Assembly (NCBI RefSeq): GCF_000208745.1
Contig: NC_030850.1
Span: 6,135,461-6,199,460, forward strand
Origin: Theobroma cacao
Taxonomy: Eukaryota > Streptophyta > Magnoliopsida > Malvales > Malvaceae
Length of the DNA stretch: 64,000 bases
Direction: 5' to 3'
The notes below the pieces were generated by a model. The model was not told the DNA's origin. It did not search any database and worked only from the letters and a program-made list of their open reading frames with translations. Position numbers and translations under genes: made by a program. Positions 60,083-64,000 of the stretch are shown one piece after another (position 1 is the first letter of the stretch; each line of letters starts with the position of its first letter).

Positions 60083-62816
60083 GGTTCGAGCCAATTCTTG
60101 CAGGAGGACAGAATGGAAATTGAAAATTTTTGAGCTTTGGCACGAATCCAATTGCTAGAAATAAAATGTACGGGGCAGAAAACAAATTTGTTGTAATGGT
60201 TGATGTAGAAAGTATGGTAGTACGATAATTTAGACAGCGATAGGCGCTTTCTGGTAATGTTTTGTCGTAGGAAAAAGCTCCTGTTGTTGTCCGATGACAG
60301 GGCCAGACAAGACATTCAAGGAGTTGGTTAGTAGCCTAACTGATTTTTTTATTTTAGTTTGTCTCAACAAAATTTTGAACAATAAAAAAAATTTAAAAAT
60401 TTGGAGTTTCTCTTAAAAGAAGCCAGAAATAAACTTTTACTGTTTCCAGATATATAAATTATGAAAAAATATTAAAAAAATGAATAATACTCTTACGTGT
60501 AATTTTTTTTCATATTATCTATAACCTAATATAAAAGGAAGTTCCACAAAAACTTTCAAATAATGAGAAGGTTCTTATGAAATTTGTTTTTGATGGATAG
60601 CATGAGCTAAATAAGTTATTATAGATGAGCTGTTATGGGATTTGGTTTTAAATGGGTTGCATCTCTGGTGATCTATATGGGTGGTGAGCCACAATTAATA
60701 ATAATATTTCTTACTTTTTAACAATAAAAGTATTGTCAATTAATATTATAAAAAATTTGAATTTATAACATAAGATAAGCAAAAGTCATATTTTTTTCTT
60801 AATATGTGTGAAAATAGGAAAAAAAATTAAAAACGAAAAAGTAATTACCTACATACACACTTTCATTAATCATTATAATAATTTAAAATATTAAGAAATT
60901 AGGATAAGAGTTTTGGTTTTTAATTTGGAGGCCAAGGACCATAACCTAATATGCTTAAATATATACAAATTGCATCTTTATCTTATGCATTAGTGTAAGA
61001 AATTTAAAAACTCCAAAAACAAATTTAATTGATCATATATATTCAATTAGTGATTATATATAAAAAAGTAAATATTAAAATAAATGGTGATCAGTAATTT
61101 TAGATCATTATATGGACATAAGTCATTAAAAATATATATATTTATTTATTTATTTAGAAGCAATTTGTATGATTTCATTACTCAGAAAAATAGATATACG
61201 AAACTACCCTTACAAGGTAGTGGGGCAGGTTGCACCAGGGGACATTAGCTTACTTTGGTGACTTTCCTACAAGAGAGAACCGAGATAAACAGAAGCCTAC
61301 CAGGCTGTAGATGAGATCAACCTTAAAATCTACACAAATATGTACAGCTCCCTAGATGGGCAAAAACAATGGAGCAAATAAGGGTCATTCCACCACAACC
61401 AGGATGCATTTCCTATACTAACTCATGAGCTTAACCCTGTCTATTAACCAACAACTGATCAGAATCCATCCTTTTAGTTTTAGACACCCATGGCATCCCA
61501 AAGCAGCAGCCAAGCACACCAACTTTCCTCACTTCCTTGAACATGGATCCATTCCACCCTTCATTTCTATACAATTCCAGCTTTCATCAACCAATTCTTC
61601 TACAACTTACCTTTAGATGAAGGTATTAAGATTAGGTTTCAAAGTTCAAACCCAAAAAACGCGCTGTACCTATCAAGCAGAGGTGGCACATTCCTAAGCT
61701 TAACCAGTCCTTCGTTTGACAACAGCACACCAACACCGGCCAAGAAAACTTTTTTTGTCAGCACACATAACTCCATAGCAAACAGGTTCTTCTTGAGGTG
61801 CCAGCCAACCAGAAGACTCAGGGGCAGCTGGAACAAAGGCAATAAAGGCCGTTAACATGAGCCTAGACCGAGGGGGTCAAGGTCTTGTCAACAGTCCCCA
61901 CACAAAAAAGAGCGAGGTTTCATCCAACAATAACTAGTCACGCTGGGAAAAGTGGGCTTGAGTGCATCCAAGCCCATGGCTTAAAATATTTCGGTTAATT
62001 TATTAATAATCAAATTAACCGAGTTAATTCAATAATCGATTCATTAAGTTAATATAAAAATTCGATCAGTTTGATTAAAATTTATAGTGAATTCAATTAA
62101 GTCAGTTAACAATATTTTTTTAACAAAGTTAACTTAATCAAACATTCACCCTATTTTATATATATATAAATTATACATTAGATATTACCTAAACCAATAT
62201 CAATGATATAAAATACTAGCAAATAATCCCCAACCACAAACAAAACCACATGACAGCATCAAAAAACACAAACTGCACCCCAAGATAATATCCAAGATCG
62301 AAGCCTTCAGCCACCATACTCCCTAAATAAGGATAATCCATATGATTTGTTCTTCCTTCTCAATATGTTTGCTTCAGCAAGGACAATACTATCTCCTTCC
62401 TCGGCTGTCCTTCCTCTAATCCCATGGCGTCTCAGGATTTGGTGATGCCAGCATTACCTCCTGCACAAAAATATCAGTATACATCTTTCATGTATCGACT
62501 GTAATGATCTTTATCATAAACGAGCACTCTCAAGCACTTTCCCCAAACAAGCTTAATCAACTCTTCTTTGACTTCTCTCAAGCACTTCCCATGAACTTAA
62601 TCAATTCTTCTTTAGCTTCTTTTCTATACAGCATTGCATTGTTGAAATCGATACTTTCAAGCAAGGATGTCCTTGACAATCTTGTTGAGACTCTAGCCAA
62701 AATCTTGGTAAAAGAATGTCCCAAAGTTGAAGTGATGAACAGCAAAAAGGGGAATGGATTGGAGTGATCAGTAGCAAAAACGGAATGGATTGACATGTTG
62801 GTATCCTAAACTTCTA
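60083..62816. other. Intergenic, two possible gene remnants on the minus strand
   Basis: 61639-61842 (minus) is open with VGWHLKKNLFAMELCVLTKK and a GATAG|GTAC splice-like end. 62307-62440 (minus) is open to a TGA and reads HGIRGRTAEEGDSIVLAEAN, preceded by a TTTGTGCAG acceptor-like sequence, although one TAA lies just after that acceptor. I recognise neither. 61980-62150 is rich in GGTTAA/TTAACC words, likely an old repeat. Nothing else was seen. Confidence 0.35.
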
Positions 62817-62965
62817 CAGCAACAAAGATATTGCAGAACGAGCAAAAGTGAAAGCTGAAAGTAAAACAACAGCAACCATATTGGAGAACGAGCAAAAGAG
62901 AAAGCTGAAAGAAAAGAACAGCAGAGATATTGCGGAACGAGCGAAAGAGAAAGTCAGAAAAAAAA
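62817..62965 (+). repeat. Three tandem imperfect ~55-bp units
   Basis: Units begin ACAGCAACAAAGATATTGCA (62817), ACAGCAACCATATTGGA (about 62870) and ACAGCAGAGATATTGCGGAA (about 62920). Each contains GAACGAGCAAAAG-like and AAAGCTGAAAG-like words. On the plus strand they lie in an open frame (62848-63051) rich in Lys/Glu/Arg; I cannot say whether it is translated. Confidence 0.75.
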
Positions 62966-63914
62966 AAAAAAGGAATTTTGATGGACATGCAGTGGATTTT
63001 ATGCAGTATACCGTTGACCTTCAATCCTTGCCACCATCGAAGTCACCTTGAACTCATTTAATAAAATGCAGTGAAAAAACCGATTGACTTACGTCCATGA
63101 TCTTGCTAGGACCCAAGGGTTGTGTTTTTAATGCATTTTTTTTTGTTTTGAAAATTTAGCTTCTTCAAATCAAAACAGAGGAAACCCTTGCACTTGCAAG
63201 ACAAAGTAACCCGACTGAGGAGACTTCAGCCTGGGCACTTTCATCAGCAACCTGGCTTACAAAAATATTACCAGTATCTATACGAAATTCACAAACTATT
63301 ACCACATTGACATCTGGACAATAGTTTATATTCATCAAATAGAATATAACCAGTGGTGCAGAACAAGTAAGAATAAGAAACAAAACCATCTGGCCTGTTT
63401 CCTTCTCTTGCTACTTCTTGCACCCTAGAAACGCACACTTTGTCTGATAGCCATAACATACCAGCTCCTCACCCTTCTGCAAAACACAGCCCATCCGGAG
63501 GTGACTTTCAACCTCCATTCTCTTATAAACAGCAAGAGTGAACGCCACTCTCAGCCTACTCTTATCCAATAAATTTTACGCTACAAATCTAGGATAAGAA
63601 CCCAAAATTTTTAAAATGGAAGTTTAAATTTTAGTAATAGTGTTTTATGAACATCTTTGCAATCACTATATATATATTTTTTTAAAGTGCAATCACTATA
63701 TATTTCTTCTTTTTTTTTCCCCCTTAAATACAAAAACTCTCCTATGTATTGAACTCACATTTTCTCTCATTTCAGAATTAAAAAAAAAAAACTTTTGCAT
63801 TTTCTCTTTTGAACATCAAATCTATAGCTATTTATGCAAGCAGAACAATGCAAATGCCCACAACAATTAGAAAAAGAAATCGGGGAGAAGGAGAGCGAGA
63901 GGGATAGAAAGAGG
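62966..63914. other. Upstream region of the right-edge frame, no gene recognised
   Basis: A minus-strand frame (63165-63389) containing SQVADESAQAEVSSVGLLCL is open but unrecognised. 63658-63703 holds a short direct-repeat unit. A purine-rich leader (63870-63914) precedes the edge ATG. Confidence 0.4.
63658..63703 (-). repeat. 16-bp perfect direct repeats around a 14-nt T-rich insert
   Basis: TGCAATCACTATATAT occurs at 63658-63673 and 63688-63703. The 14 nt between read on the minus strand as CTTT, seven A, TAT. This is the weakest member of the mini-insert set because the A run is short. Confidence 0.55.
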
Positions 63915-64000
63915 ATGAATCGCCAAATTAAGTCGGACCCTGGTGAATCTGAATCTGACCCTGATGGTCCCGAAGCAGACTTCGAATTCGGCCCCCCGGG
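63915..64000 (+). CDS. 5' end of an unidentified gene, cut by the window edge
   Basis: An ATG after a purine-rich leader (GAAAGAGG|ATG) opens a frame reading MNRQIKSDPGESESDPDG..., still open at 64000. It is acidic and rich in Ser, Pro and Asp. The final segment is GC-richer than the upstream DNA, as in the starts of other genes here. Twenty-eight codons are too few to name a family. Confidence 0.45.
   Translation, partial: MNRQIKSDPGESESDPDGPEADFEFGPP

Noticed and set aside
1..64000. Search for a CRISPR array, phage defence cluster or bacterial operon
   Set aside because: The window is eukaryotic nuclear DNA with spliced plant genes; the only regular array (15495-15940) has diverged units and no spacer/repeat logic.

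Overview
The window is nuclear DNA from a eudicot plant, most likely a rosid. Genes have many short GT-AG introns in a very AT-rich background. The products are plant-specific: a WRKY factor, chloroplast IscA, a violaxanthin de-epoxidase-related protein and the plant mitochondrial ATP synthase 24 kDa subunit. No species can be named with confidence. There are two assembly blemishes with single Ns (near 16303 and 48766) and one 21-N gap (37667-37687).

Layout. 1-22700 is gene-poor and transposon-rich. It holds one WRKY gene (minus, 3122-6591), a hAT relic with intact target duplications, two MITE-like hAT-type elements, two Mutator-like MITEs with long inverted repeats, a degenerate copia gag with a tRNA-Met primer site, and a direct-repeat pair enclosing a 13-14 copy minisatellite. 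22700-60100 is gene-dense: a Rab7 GTPase (+), chloroplast IscA (+), ribosomal protein L4 (+), broken UGT75-type glucosyltransferase copies (-), ATP synthase 24 kDa subunit MGP1 (+), the 26-exon RNA cytidine acetyltransferase NAT10/Kre33 (-), a plastid TPR protein (+), the VDE-related protein (+) and a GPI-type GH17 beta-1,3-glucanase with an X8 domain (-). 60100-63914 has no gene I can name, and the last 86 bases open a new reading frame.

I rebuilt every gene exon by exon, and all reading frames close. Predicted lengths (188, 207, 174, 406, 240, 1033, 363, 532 and 478 aa) fit their families. Three introns need GC rather than GT donors. The genes are not a pathway, but the order looks ancestral. 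WRKY, RABG2, MGP1 and VDR correspond to Arabidopsis At2g21860-At2g21900, and CpIscA plus NAT10 correspond to neighbours At1g10500/At1g10490 (locus numbers from memory). Telo-boxes sit just upstream of L4, MGP1 and NAT10, suggesting shared growth and translation control.

I found no clearly new biological system. The most unusual signals are a set of ultra-short poly(A) insertions bounded by 16-20 bp direct repeats, the GC-AG introns, and the minisatellite inside the direct-repeat pair.
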